Assembly (NCBI GenBank): GCA_026874595.1
Contig: CM049312.1
Coordinates: forward strand, 73,134,429-73,198,428
DNA: 64,000 nt
Direction of reading: 5' to 3'
Source of the DNA: Sipunculus nudus
Lineage: Eukaryota > Annelida > Sipuncula > Golfingiida > Sipunculidae
Every line of letters starts with the position of its first letter. The stretch's first letter is position 1. The notes below the pieces were generated by a model, which was given only the letters and a program-made list of their open reading frames with translations, was not told the DNA's origin and ran no database searches. Position numbers and translations under genes: made by a program. Below, in pieces: positions 1 through 10,469 of this stretch.

Positions 1-768
1 TTATTTGATTACAAGACTCTTAGTGATGCTTTCTGCATTTCTTTTCTTTTAGGTTTTGCAGTTTACCTACCCTGCTGACCCCATTGAATAGTAAGCTGAT
101 AATTAAAACAAATTGGACTTGCACTTTTTACATTTGCATGTTCATAAATCTGATATGAGAGCTCTCCAACCTGATCATGCCTTTTGAATTGTTTTTGACA
201 TTCATAACTGTTACATTCTTTGAAGCAATTGCTACAAGTTTAGTGTCTTATTGGAGGATGTGTGATATCAAATGTCAGACTTGTCAGAAAACCATTATGT
301 CTGCCAGGTAGCCATTTCAGAAATCCTTTTGCCAGGGCAGTTTCTGTGATTTGTTTATGATGTTTGGTCCCTTTTAGAGGATGTTTGTTCAATTTCCGAC
401 CTGTCAGAAATCCAATATGGCCACCAGGAAGCCATCTTTAAATTCCTTTAGAACATATTATCTCAAGAACTATTAAAGTGAATGCAGTGGGATGTATATT
501 AATGTTATCTTGCATTGGGTCAAAGATTTCTTAATAAATATGACCATCATTTATGAAAGCTCAGTACAGTTGACTTGTATTGAATAAAAATTAATATGGA
601 AGCCCTGTTTCACAATAATTCTTGCATGGATTTCCTTGATCTTTTGCTGTATTTTGATCTTAAGTGTGGCCTTTGTGGTATTCCTTTTGAGACTGACAGG
701 TATCGAGCAAGCTGTGGGATTAGTTCCTGATAGCTCAACAACCATACATTTTGCCTCAGACCATCATT

Positions 769-2596
769 GTGCCGCAGAAAAACCTTGTGAGTGGGATAAC
801 TCAAAAAATATTTCACTGATTTTTTTCAAACTTTACATTTGTATAGATAAAGGTAAGGGGACGAAACCTATTTAAAATGGGGTCATGACCTATGCTAGGA
901 GAATGACCTTGACCTTGAATAGGTCAATTATTGCTGAAAATAACACAAATTCTTAAATATCTCAAGTAAGCTTGCATGGACTGGTCTAAAAATTAAGGTG
1001 ACCGAAGATCTAGGATAGCCTTGTGATATACCGGAAACTGGTGGCGCCACCTATTATCCTTTTCTTGTTTTTACGCCTTTTAATACCCCCATAATTGCCA
1101 CTTGACAGTACTGTAAGCATTATAAGTCAAAAACTAATGGACAGATTTCTTTCATATTATGCACATGTAGAGAGATGGGCTATGGGATGAGGTCTGTTTA
1201 CATTTGGGTCATGACCTTTACCATGAGAGTGGCCTTGACCTTTAATGTGTCCAAATTTGGTGAAAATCACACACCTCTTATGATATCTCCAGTGTTGATA
1301 GCCATATGGATTTCAAACGTGACTTATGTATGGCCCACTACTAAAGTAAGAACCCTATAGGTTCTAGGGTCATGAGGTCTAAGGTCAAGGTCACTGGACT
1401 TGCATCTTACAAGATACTGTGGATGCATTTTAAGCCAAACTTTCAAGGTCTTCCATCTTGAATATATAGCTCACTTGCCAATAGTGGATGATCCATATCA
1501 ATTTTGGGGTCACAAGAAAAAAGGTCAAGGCGACAGGAGCTATATTTAAAAAAATTAGTTTCTGGATGATAATTCCTGCTTTTATTGATGTATTGATTTC
1601 AAACTTGACTTATATATGTCCCATTGAAAAAGCAAGACTCCAATTGATTTTGGCGTCATGAGGTCAAAGGTCAAGGTCACAGGACACATCTTTAAAAAGA
1701 TTGTGGATGCATTTTCAGCCAAACATTTCATCTCAGACCTTTCATCTTGCACATATAGTTCATCTGCCAATAGAGGAAGACCCCTATCAATTTTGAGGTC
1801 ACAAGGTCAAAGGTGAAGGTCACAGGAGCCATCTGTCCAAAAATTAATTTCTGGATGATAATTCCTGCTTTTATTGATGTATGGATTTCAAACTTGACTT
1901 ATATATGTCCCATTGGAAAAGCAAGAACCGAATTGATTTTGGGATCATGAGGTCAAAGGTCAAGGTCACAGGACCCATCTTCAAAAAGATGTGGATGCAT
2001 TTTCAGCCAAACATTTCATCTCAGACATTTCATCTTGCACATACAGTTCCCCTGCCAATAGAGAAAGACGCCTGTCAATTTTGAGGTCACAAGGTCAAAG
2101 GTGAAAGTCACAGGAGCCATATGTCCAAAAATTAGTTCCTGAGATGATAATGCAAGCTTGGATTAATATATGGATTTCAAACCTGACTTATATATGGCCC
2201 ATCAATAAATCTAGACCTCTGTTGAATTATATATAAAAGTGGATGATCAATATCAATTTTGGGGTCACAAGGTCAAAGGTCAAGGCCACAGGAGCCATCA
2301 AATTAGTTTCTGGATGATAATTCCTGCTTTTATTGATGTATAGATTTCAAACTTGACTTATGTATGTCCCATTGAAAAAGCAAGACCCCAATTGATTTTT
2401 GGGTCATGAGGTCAAAGGTCAAGGTCACAGGACCAACATCTTCAAAAAAATTGTGGATTGATAGATGGAAGAAACAATAATTGCTTGCCAAGTGTCAGTA
2501 TATGCTGCTAAAAATGGGGGCCTATTCTTAAAGGGGGGTGGGGGGTCTACTATGTCTGGGGATACTCTGGCACCTGCGGTGCCAAGAAATATCTAG
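769..2596 (+). mobile_element. Nested Helentron-like element, family N1 (copy N1A, 5' end damaged)
   Basis: The right end reads TGTCTGGGGATAC, then the hairpin GGCACCTGCGGTGCC, then CTAG at 2593-2596. The intact copies (12716, 39925) begin GTATCCCCAGAC, the inverted complement of that right-hand arm. Here the first ~50 bp, including the start arm, are deleted, leaving GTGCCGCAG. Host flanks are ...CATCATT and TTCACTATG, consistent with insertion between two Ts. The interior has one GGTGGCGCCACC palindrome (1040-1051) and a ~288-bp tandem array. Confidence 0.7.
1584..2450 (+). repeat. ~288-bp tandem array with AGGTCA direct repeats (N1A interior)
   Basis: About three units, each starting near TTGATGTATGGATTTCAAAC (1584, 1876, a diverged unit near 2166, 2334). 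Each unit carries AGGTCAAAGGTCAAGGTCA or a close variant. Perfect AGGTCAAAGGTCA (a DR1 layout) occurs at 1661, 1950, 2270 and 2409. Short open frames here are shadows of the repeat and recur in every copy. Confidence 0.75.
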
Positions 2597-2763
2597 TTCA
2601 CTATGTTTTAACCAGACATATATGATAAGAATTTATGGCAATGTAGAAAGTTTAAACAAAATTGGCATATAGGTTCTGCAACAATATTACTAGTTGTGAA
2701 TCACAGCCCATGATGTCGCAGGTCATGCTTGGCAGCTGAGCGTCATGACCCATGGGTCACTTG

Positions 2764-4281
2764 TTTAATCAGTTATTATAAACAATAGGCCTGCAAATTA
2801 AATGGGGCCTTTAAGTCAATTATTTACCTTTGATTCAATTCTCAATTCAATTATTACTTCAGGAGTAATTTCACAATGGATGTTCTTGAATTTTAGCAGG
2901 TAAAGAAACAGTGCAGCTTGTCCCCTATTTATCAAAACCATTCATATTTCTGTGCAAGTTTACTGGTGAACATTAAAACTGCATCTTGAGCATATGCTCG
3001 ATACAGTCTTGACATTTGCAGTGTGCTCCGTCAAAGTTGACAGCTTACTGGGATTTTTGGCATAGAACATGCAAAAATGTGATAATTGACAAATCAGTTC
3101 AGAGGTTAATAATTGATTACAATTTAATTGAGGGGGAGCAATTCAATGTATCAATTAATTGATGCATTGTTACACCCCTGTTAAATAAGCGTTATGGTAA
3201 TCTGTCATTGACATCATCTAAATAATGAAAGTTTCCTTCACAGTCACAAGTGAAGCCAAGATTAACATTACCTCAACATTTATGTGGACCCAGTAATATA
3301 TATATAAATCTTCCAACCTAATTTACACTAAAATTGAATGAATGATATTGTGATTATTTTGCTAAATAGCATTAGCATAGCTTACAACATCACATATTGT
3401 TTAAATCTTTCCTAAGGTATGAGCTGAAGATAAAAAAATTATTTTTATTGAAAATTTTTTATGATTATTTCACCCCTGGGCCTTGTTTGATTTAATTATT
3501 GGCTTCAATTCCATGCATTATTATTTAGTTGTTGTTGCAGCCTGAGTCAGTAGTTTGAACTTCTGTATGTACATGCATGTAGCTGTTCCAATAGTTGTCA
3601 AATCTGTGGTCACATCAGTGTTATTTATGTTTTGTTATATCCCTGGATATGTAACAGCTTGCAGTGTATGGGTGTAAACCAGTCCGTCATCTGCATGGAG
3701 TCCATCATGGTATCATAAAACTAGTTCAGACTATACTAACTAAACCTGTTAATTCCATCATGGAGGTGCCATAATAACTTTGTGGACGTTCAGTTCTGTC
3801 CAAGCATATTTTATATTGCTCCTAAATATATCGTTATAACTGTAACTGGGCATGGAATTTATATTGTCATGGTATTTCCTTACTCACATGAGGTGGATTT
3901 AATATTGTGAATTTTATAAAAATTGGCAAACATGCCAAATTTTTGCTTGTATTATCAAGTGAAATTACTAAATTTTGATGAAATTTCTCTCAAGCACTGT
4001 ATTTTATTTTGAGCTGACCATTGAAAGAAAAATAAATGATTAAAAATAGTTCAAGATTAAATTGAGCCTAATGTGGTGATTGATTCTCATTAATAGAGCT
4101 CTATAAAAGCTATATATAGATATATAAATATGTACTATTGTCTTGGCATTATCTATAAAATATTGATATATTAATGAAAGAGGTTTTGTTCAATTGATTT
4201 AAATAACCTGTACTTGCATGGAATTAAAAAAAATAAATTATGGCTAACAAAAAAAAGGGTGATACATATCACAATCATTTT
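2764..4281. other. Intergenic, no gene seen
   Basis: AT-rich sequence with no coding-like frame, no clear terminal inverted repeats and no RNA gene that I can support. Scattered short similarity to old repeats is possible but could not be delimited. Confidence 0.5.
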
Positions 4282-5163
4282 TAGCTCAGCTGACTATTAG
4301 TCATCTGAGCTATAGTCGTGGTCCATTGTCCGTCGTCCGTCCGTCTGTCCGTCCGTCCGTCCGTCCGTCCGTAGATGTGGCACGTTTTGAAACCGTAAGA
4401 CCTAGGAATCCAAAATTCAGCATAATGTTAGATGTCCCCAAGATCTCCTACCAAGCCGAAAACTGGGTCTTTGCGACTTTGCTCCTTTGAGAAATTAAAG
4501 AAAAACCTCAATTTTTTATTAAAATCCTATTTTCACACTTCAGGACTGCCTAATATCAAAACCACTCATCTGTTTTTCCTCATATTTACCATAAATATTC
4601 CTCTATATAGTTCCTATGTACATGCCAGAAATTAAGTCTGTAAAATATAAATTCTTTAAGTTATGGGCCCAAACATAATGGACTTTGTAAAAAATCAGGA
4701 AAAATAATAACTCACTTAAAATGAAAAATTTTGAAACTAGAGTCTATTTTCTCAAGTATATAACTATGTTTAATTAAGATTCAATTCTTTACCCAAAATT
4801 AGATCTGAATTTTGTAAATTTTTTAAGTTATTAGCATAAAAAAAATCAGTACCTTAAATTTTGCCCAACTTTGACCATGGCACGTTTTTTTCTTGTAAGC
4901 ACCATTGATTTAATTTTCACAGCATGTAAACATAAATATTTAGTTTGTCTAAATCTGAAATTTGAAAATAAAAGCTTGAAAATTAAGCTAGTTATTGATT
5001 TTTTTTTCTGTAGTCACTTGCTTTGATTACAGATGCAGGATCCCACTCCAGGTCACTGGAAGTCAGCTATGCCAGGGTTTCTGATTTGTTACCGTCACTG
5101 GGGGAGATCCCCTGCTGTGACAGGTGTACAGTTATTCTCATATCAGCACCCCAATCATCTCCT

Positions 5164-5189
5164 CCCCCCCCCCCCCCCCCCCCCCCCCG
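5164..5189. repeat. Poly-C tract
   Basis: A C run of about 25 bases inside element E1. The proline-rich and glycine-rich reading frames across it are low-complexity artefacts. Confidence 0.9.
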
Positions 5190-5864
5190 CAAACCCAACC
5201 CACCAAGTGTTATGCAGTAATTGTTATTGTTTTCACTGTATCTCCTTAATTGTAATGCTGTTTCCACTCCGATATGCAAAAACTTTCCTTGAAAAAATAA
5301 TTCAAGGTGTAATCCAGAAGATGCAATGTTGTGTAATGTAGCATTTTTAAAGAAATAAATTTTCTTTTAAATGATTTTAACAAATATAAATGAACCCATC
5401 AGTATGCTTATATTATTATAAAATATGAAGCACATTATGGATAAATAAAGACACAATTAAAAATTTTGAAATCTAAATCAAGTATTATTTTTAGATATTT
5501 ATTGTTTTGCAGATTTAAAAGATATATTTTTGTGGTAAAAAATAAATAAACATTTGTATGCATGATGTGGTGTTATCTGACAAGATTGAGATTTATAATG
5601 ATGCAATTGAGAATTATGAATCAACTTTTATATTCAGATATATATGTTAAATTGGGAATGTATAGAAATATAAACTTAAATTAGAAAATAATTGATGTGA
5701 TAAAAAATCAGGATTTAATACAAACATTTGTTCATTATTTTCCTGCCTCAGCAGAATTTGAGATCAGGCTTTGTTTGCCCTGTTTTATGTTGTTAATTAG
5801 CTATATTTCAGCTTTATACATTTCATAAAAAAAATACATATATAATTAAAAATATATATTATGC

Positions 5865-6071
5865 AAAAAAATAGATTCAGTTGAACAAATGTGTAAACTA
5901 CTGAAATGTCAACAGTTAATCGAAAAACCAACTAATGATCATGGTAATAGTACAGATCATTTGTTCACAAACTGCTCACATGCTTTAGTTTCAACATTAG
6001 GAAACACATGGTCAGGTCACAAAATATTTGTGCAACAATTTCTTGCTCATCTATACAAACCAATCATATAA
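5865..6071 (+). pseudogene. Remnant of an endonuclease (EEP/APE-like) C terminus in element E1
   Basis: A frame open to the stop at 6069-6071 reads like the end of the endonuclease/exonuclease/phosphatase domain found in Helentron polyproteins and some LINEs. It has a CKLLKCQQLIEKPT segment, then NSTDHLFTN, then WSGHKIFV, which sits where the family has a WSDHK-type motif. The expected catalytic Asp is Gly here, so the fragment is probably inactive. It stops about 115 bp before the 3' terminus of E1, which fits a Rep-helicase-endonuclease gene whose endonuclease is C-terminal. I see no Rep or helicase remnant upstream. Recognition is from memory of the family pattern, so confidence is moderate. 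Confidence 0.45.
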
Positions 6072-6417
6072 ACCAACCATGGCCTTTATTACCTCTTCCT
6101 CTTACACTTTATCTCCATTAGATATTATTTTAGATTTTTACCTTCAAGGTTAACGTCAGCTGAGCATAGTGACCCATAGGTCCCTTGTTGATAATTTAAA
6201 GATAAAAAGAACTTTTATTTCCAAACAGTTGGCCAATAAGATGCAGTCACAGTTGTTTTATTTGGCAGTGATCTTCACTTGATGTCTTTTATTTTGGGCT
6301 TTGTCACAGTTAATTGAAAACTTACAAAACAAAAAAGTTCCTTTGCAGTAGATGATCCAGTGTGGTCCATTTATCAATACAGGGACAACCGATGATAACG
6401 TAACAATATTTGATTTT

Positions 6418-8369
6418 TTAGCTCAGCTGACTGAAAGTCATCTGAGCTATAGCGATCACTCTTTGTCCGTCGTCCGTCTGTCCGTCTGTCCGTCCCATAT
6501 TCTTTAAGCTGTATGGGTCCAAAATACCCCCCCCCCCCCCCCGGAATAATGGAAAATTTGATACAAAAACTGCAGTATTTCAATAACTACAACACTGATG
6601 GTCATGATTTTCGGCATACATATTGATCATGAGCTGTTCCATCAGTTTCTGCAGACTGGGTGTGCCACCTCTATTTTTTTTCAAATTTTTACGAATTTTT
6701 TTTTTGTTGAGACCTTTAAAGATGTGGTTATCTGTCAACAGGGTACAAATCGCAACAACTGGACCTAGAATCTTCATTCTTGTCATGCAAGGAGGCCCAT
6801 GAAAGGTGCCTGTGGAAACTTGAAATTAGGTCTCTGTTACCCATATCCTTCAAGCTATAGGACTCCGAAGTATCCCTCAGAATAATGGACAATTTGATAC
6901 AAAAACTGAAGTATCTGAACAACTAATGCAGAGATCACCATGATTTTTTGCATGGATATTGCCCATTAAGTGTTTTTATTAGTTTCTGCAGACTGGTGGA
7001 GCCACCTGTATTTTTTTGTATCCGCCAAAACGAAGTTTTGCGGATACTATGTTTTTGACAGAGTTCCTCCGCCGCAGCGGCGTTTGTTTCCAGAGAGCTC
7101 CTCGGAGACTAATGGACCGATTTTTCCCAAACTTACACCTGTTATCGGGTCACATGTGAACTGGTGCATAACCAATTTGCATTGACCTCTGACCTTTTCT
7201 CTCTATCCAGTGTCCATTTGTGGGTCTGTTTCCACTCATAAACCCTCATATCTCGGGAACCGTTTGACCGATCAGGAAATAAAATTGATACAAATGTAGC
7301 CCTTGGATTGCTTATAACATACACAAAAAATGTTGGCGCCACCTGTAACCATGTTTGCACAGTGTCCATCTGTTCATCTGCCTTGGGTTAAAATCACTCA
7401 TAACTCTGCAGTGAATTGACTAATTCACCTGAAATTCGTCATGTGTATACATCCAGGATAGCTTTCTTGATTTTATGACAGGTGGCGCCACCTACGTTCA
7501 CGTTCACGCTGATGACATCCAAGCTTGTATCTCGGGAACCGTTTGACCGATCAGGAAATAAAATTTATACAAATGTAGCCCTTTGATAGCTCTGTAACAT
7601 ACACAAAAAATGGTGGCGCCAACTGTAACAATGTTTGCACAGTGTCTGTCTGTTAGTCTGCCGTGGCCTAAAATCACTCATTTCTCTGTAGTGGTTTGAC
7701 ATAACTGCCTAAAATTTTGCAGGTTTATACATCGTGGACAGCTTTCTTGATTTTATGACAGGTGGCACCACCTACATTCTAGTTAACGCTGGACACATCC
7801 AAGCTCATATCTCAGGAACCATTTGACCGATTGGGCCAAAATTGTGCATGTGTTTAGATCTCACATAGGTCTTTATCATACACAAAACTGGAGGGGTTAC
7901 CTGCAAAGATTTTTGCACAGTGTTTGTCTGTTTGTCTGCCATAGGCAAATATCGCTCATATACATGTAGTGGTTTGACTTTTCTGCCTAAAATTTTGCAG
8001 GTGTATACAACTTGGACAGCTTTCTGGATTTGTGGTAGGTGGCACAACCTACATACACATTTAGGCTGCAGACATCCATGCTAATATGCAACATACCTCA
8101 CTCTATTTCCCCTTGCCACTCAATCCATGCCTCACTATCCGATTTTGGCAGATACATGTAGTCACTTGTCGGTTACCTGTATTCTAGTTTTAAAAGTTTA
8201 CACATTTTTCTCTATTTTTGAGATATATAAATACAGACTAAATCTTGGCCTGTTGGTTAATCTGTTTGATGCTTCAGTTGAATGGGTATATACTACCATT
8301 CTGATGATAAAATTTCCTTTTGCGAATTACTTCCCAGTCAGCTGAGCGTCATGACCCATGGGTCACTTG
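6418..8369 (+). mobile_element. Helentron-like composite element, family E (copy E2) carrying nested N2
   Basis: The 5' hairpin arms are AGCTCAGCTGACT (6420-6432) and AGTCATCTGAGCT (6436-6448), followed by GTCCGTCGTCCGTC. The 3' end has GTCAGCTGAGC (8337-8347), the perfect hairpin TGACCCATGGGTCA (8352-8365) and CTTG (8366-8369). The interior has about two ~345-bp units (ACTGGACCTAGAATCTTCAT, GTTACCCATATCCTTC, then a GGTGG...CCACC end), then N2 at 7018-8187, then a short unique tail. The same layout, with N2 at the same site, occurs in the larger copy at 32524. Confidence 0.75.
7018..8187 (+). mobile_element. Nested Helentron-like element, family N2 (copy N2a)
   Basis: The 5' end folds as GTATCCGCCAAAAC with GTTTTGCGGATAC. 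The 3' end has TTTTGGCAGATAC, a second hairpin (GTAGTC ... GGTTAC) and CTAG at 8184-8187, followed by TTTT. The interior repeats a module of about 290 bp: ATCTCGGGAACCGTTTGACC, then a GCATGTGTATACATC-like stretch, then GGTGGCGCCACC (perfect at 7481-7492). No coding capacity was seen. Confidence 0.7.
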
Positions 8370-9149
8370 TTTATCAGAAGGTTTAGGTGTACTGATAAAT
8401 GTATTTTAAATGCCCTTTGGATCATTGTATGTATCATGTTGACTTTGCTTTATGATACGTAATTAAAAAAAAGGTCTGTTAAATTTTCTGTTATTAAGTC
8501 AGGAATGTTCAGGCGTTTGCTGTTCTTCAAAACTCAAGGTACATAAGTATTAGGGTGATAGGTATGTGCTCTAATCAGAAACAGTCATGCTGTATACAGT
8601 ATATGTTATTAATTTCTCAAGGAATGTCTCAGTCTAAAACACAACAGGGAAAAGCACACAGATTATTATATGTTAATGGCTTCCATGTGTAAATTATAAG
8701 ATTGGCTTAGATGGTATATTGCTTTGCATACTTTCATATAGAATTCATTTTGTAATTATAAACAACCTGTTAATCATGTTTGTAATTATTTCAACTTTCA
8801 CAATCTGTTTAAATATGGCAGTAACTGCTTTTATACAAAGACTTGATATTCGTACAACCTATGAAGGATTCTTAGAGGGGGCGTTCACTTTAAAAATGCA
8901 ACTTATAGAAATATAATCTTATGCAAATCCAGATTTGGCAAATGTGACACTTCTGAAAAATATTTTACTTTCAGAATTCTTTGGTGCTGCACTTATTTAT
9001 TTAGTGAAATATACAGAAACATCAGTTTATATATTGTCATGCCATTTTAAAATGCCAGAATACTATTTTCTTAAAATTTAAAAAAAGGGAAAAAATGAAT
9101 GAATTTACTTTCCACATTTAACAGAACTGCCTTTAATTGCTGTTGTATA
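8370..9149. other. Intergenic, no gene seen
   Basis: AT-rich spacer between element E2 and the foldback-like element. No coding-like frame or repeat structure that I can define. Confidence 0.5.
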
Positions 9150-9425
9150 TGTCAAGGTAGAGACTAAGATCTGGTAGAATCCGAGTTTCTGCTGGTAGAA
9201 ACTATGATCGGGGTCTCTGCTGGTAGAAACTACGATCGGAATCTCTACCAGTAGAAACTCCGATTCTACTGGTAGATACTCCAATAACAGTTCCTACCAG
9301 CAGAAACTGTGGTTCTACTGGTAGGAACTCCAATTCTACTGGTTAAGACTCCAATCAAAGTTCCTACCAGTAGAAACTGCGATCCTACTGGCAGGAATTT
9401 CCATTCTACTGATAGGAACTCTAAC
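9150..9425 (+). repeat. Left inverted terminus with CTACCAGTAGAAACT subrepeats
   Basis: A degenerate array of units such as TTTCTACCAGTAGAAACTCC and TAGAAACTACGATCGG. Many units are themselves nearly palindromic around CTACCAGTAG. The outer part pairs with 15195-15375 in inverted orientation. Confidence 0.75.
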
Positions 9426-9819
9426 AATGTTGGTGCAATCCCCAAACAAGTTTCTGTGGTTGTAAAAAAAGGTCATAGGAAGAAAAGTCACAAATTTGGG
9501 TAGGAAAACCAGTAACAAAAATATTTTTTAAAGGGTATATTTAAAAACTAAATATGTGACTTGTTTTCATACTTAAAATGAAGCTGCATCACCAACAGAT
9601 GGAAATATTAAAAGACAGAACTCTCATGTTCAACAAAATGTCACCTATCATCTGTTTGGGTGTGCCAGAACAAGCTGTAATAATATGAATATTTTACACA
9701 TTGTAATTTATAAATGTGACAGTATTACTTACAGAAATCTAACACAGTGTTCGTATGTAAAATAACTGTGAATTATTGAATGAAGAATTTATTGATTATG
9801 CAAGTTGTCATTTTTTGTC

Positions 9820-10098
9820 ATTGATAAATGACAAAGTTGTGATATAGTTCAGAAACCAGTGTTCCCGTGTGTAGAAAAGTGCATTTAATGATAAAGATGG
9901 TTAGATATGTCTTGTGTAAAGTTCTTGTGCAAAGTAAACTCGGCATTAAAAGATTTAAGTTGTTTAGAAACCAAAGTGTTCTTATATGTAAAATAAACTA
10001 TGAATGAAATAAGTAGTTTAGAAACCAGAGAGTTCTTATGTATAATTAACTAAGAATGACTTTAGTTTGGAAACCTAAGGCAAAAAAAAAATAAACTG
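9820..10098 (+). repeat. ~50-60-bp minisatellite
   Basis: Degenerate units of the form TTTAGAAACC...GTGTTCTTATGTATAATAAACTATGAATGAA. The array continues at 10370-10468 after a MITE and at 15024-15135 after element EB, showing that both inserted into one array. Confidence 0.65.
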
Positions 10099-10348
10099 TA
10101 TGGTTCTCAGGCACTGCCCGCATAAATTTTAACCCCCCCCCCCCCTAAAAAATTTTTATTTTGATTTTTATCATTCAAGAACATAAATAATACAATTTAT
10201 TTAGTGCTTTTACCTTTTTAGCAAAACATGCTTATTTGCATGCTTTTCCCTGATCATATGACATTTTTATCATAACATACAAAAAAAGGTCAAAAATTAA
10301 ATACTGCCCGCCCGCACTGATTTATGAAAAAAGTGCCTGAGAACCATA
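10099..10348. mobile_element. 250-bp MITE with 17-bp perfect inverted termini
   Basis: The ends are TATGGTTCTCAGGCACT and its exact inverted complement AGTGCCTGAGAACCATA. The interior has CTGCCCGC near both ends and TCATATGACATTTTTATCAT. A related copy lies in TAO intron 4 (25818-26165). Superfamily is undetermined and the target duplication is unclear because of flanking homopolymers. Confidence 0.75.
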
Positions 10349-10469
10349 GCTTTTTTTTTTTTTTTTGGTCTAAGTGTTCTTATGTATAATAAACTATAAA
10401 TGAATTAAGTTGTTTAGAAACCTTAGTGTTCTCATGTATAATGAAGTATAATTCAATGAACAAAGATTT

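Larger units (their letters stand above)
1..2763 (+). mobile_element. Helentron-like composite element, family E (copy EA), 5' end outside the window
   Basis: Positions 1-2763 align along their length with 11959-15021, so the window opens inside an element whose full version is the copy at 10470. The right end shows the family E terminus: CAGCTGAGCG, then the perfect hairpin TGACCCATGGGTCA (2746-2759), then CTTG, then TTT. It contains the nested N1 element at 769-2596, inserted at the same site as in the 10470 copy. No open frame encodes a recognisable transposase. Copy EA lacks about 50 bp of the N1 start and some internal repeat units present in EB. It is non-autonomous; assignment to Helitron2/Helentron rests on terminal structure only. 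Confidence 0.7.
4282..6187 (+). mobile_element. Helentron-like element, family E (copy E1)
   Basis: The 5' terminus is a hairpin whose arms are AGCTCAGCTGACT and AGTCATCTGAGCT (4283-4311), followed by a CCGT-rich run (about 4326-4372). The 3' end repeats the second arm as GTCAGCTGAGC (6155-6165), then the imperfect hairpin TGACCCATAGGTC, then CTTG (6184-6187) and TTG. This is the asymmetric inverted-repeat layout of Helitron2/Helentron elements. The copy is diverged from the others inside and, unlike them, keeps an endonuclease-like coding remnant just before its 3' terminus. A poly-C tract lies at 5164-5189. Confidence 0.65.

Noticed and set aside
5023-5341. Proline-rich frame of about 100 residues and its glycine-rich antisense
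   Set aside because: Produced by the poly-C tract inside element E1; no conserved motif on either side.
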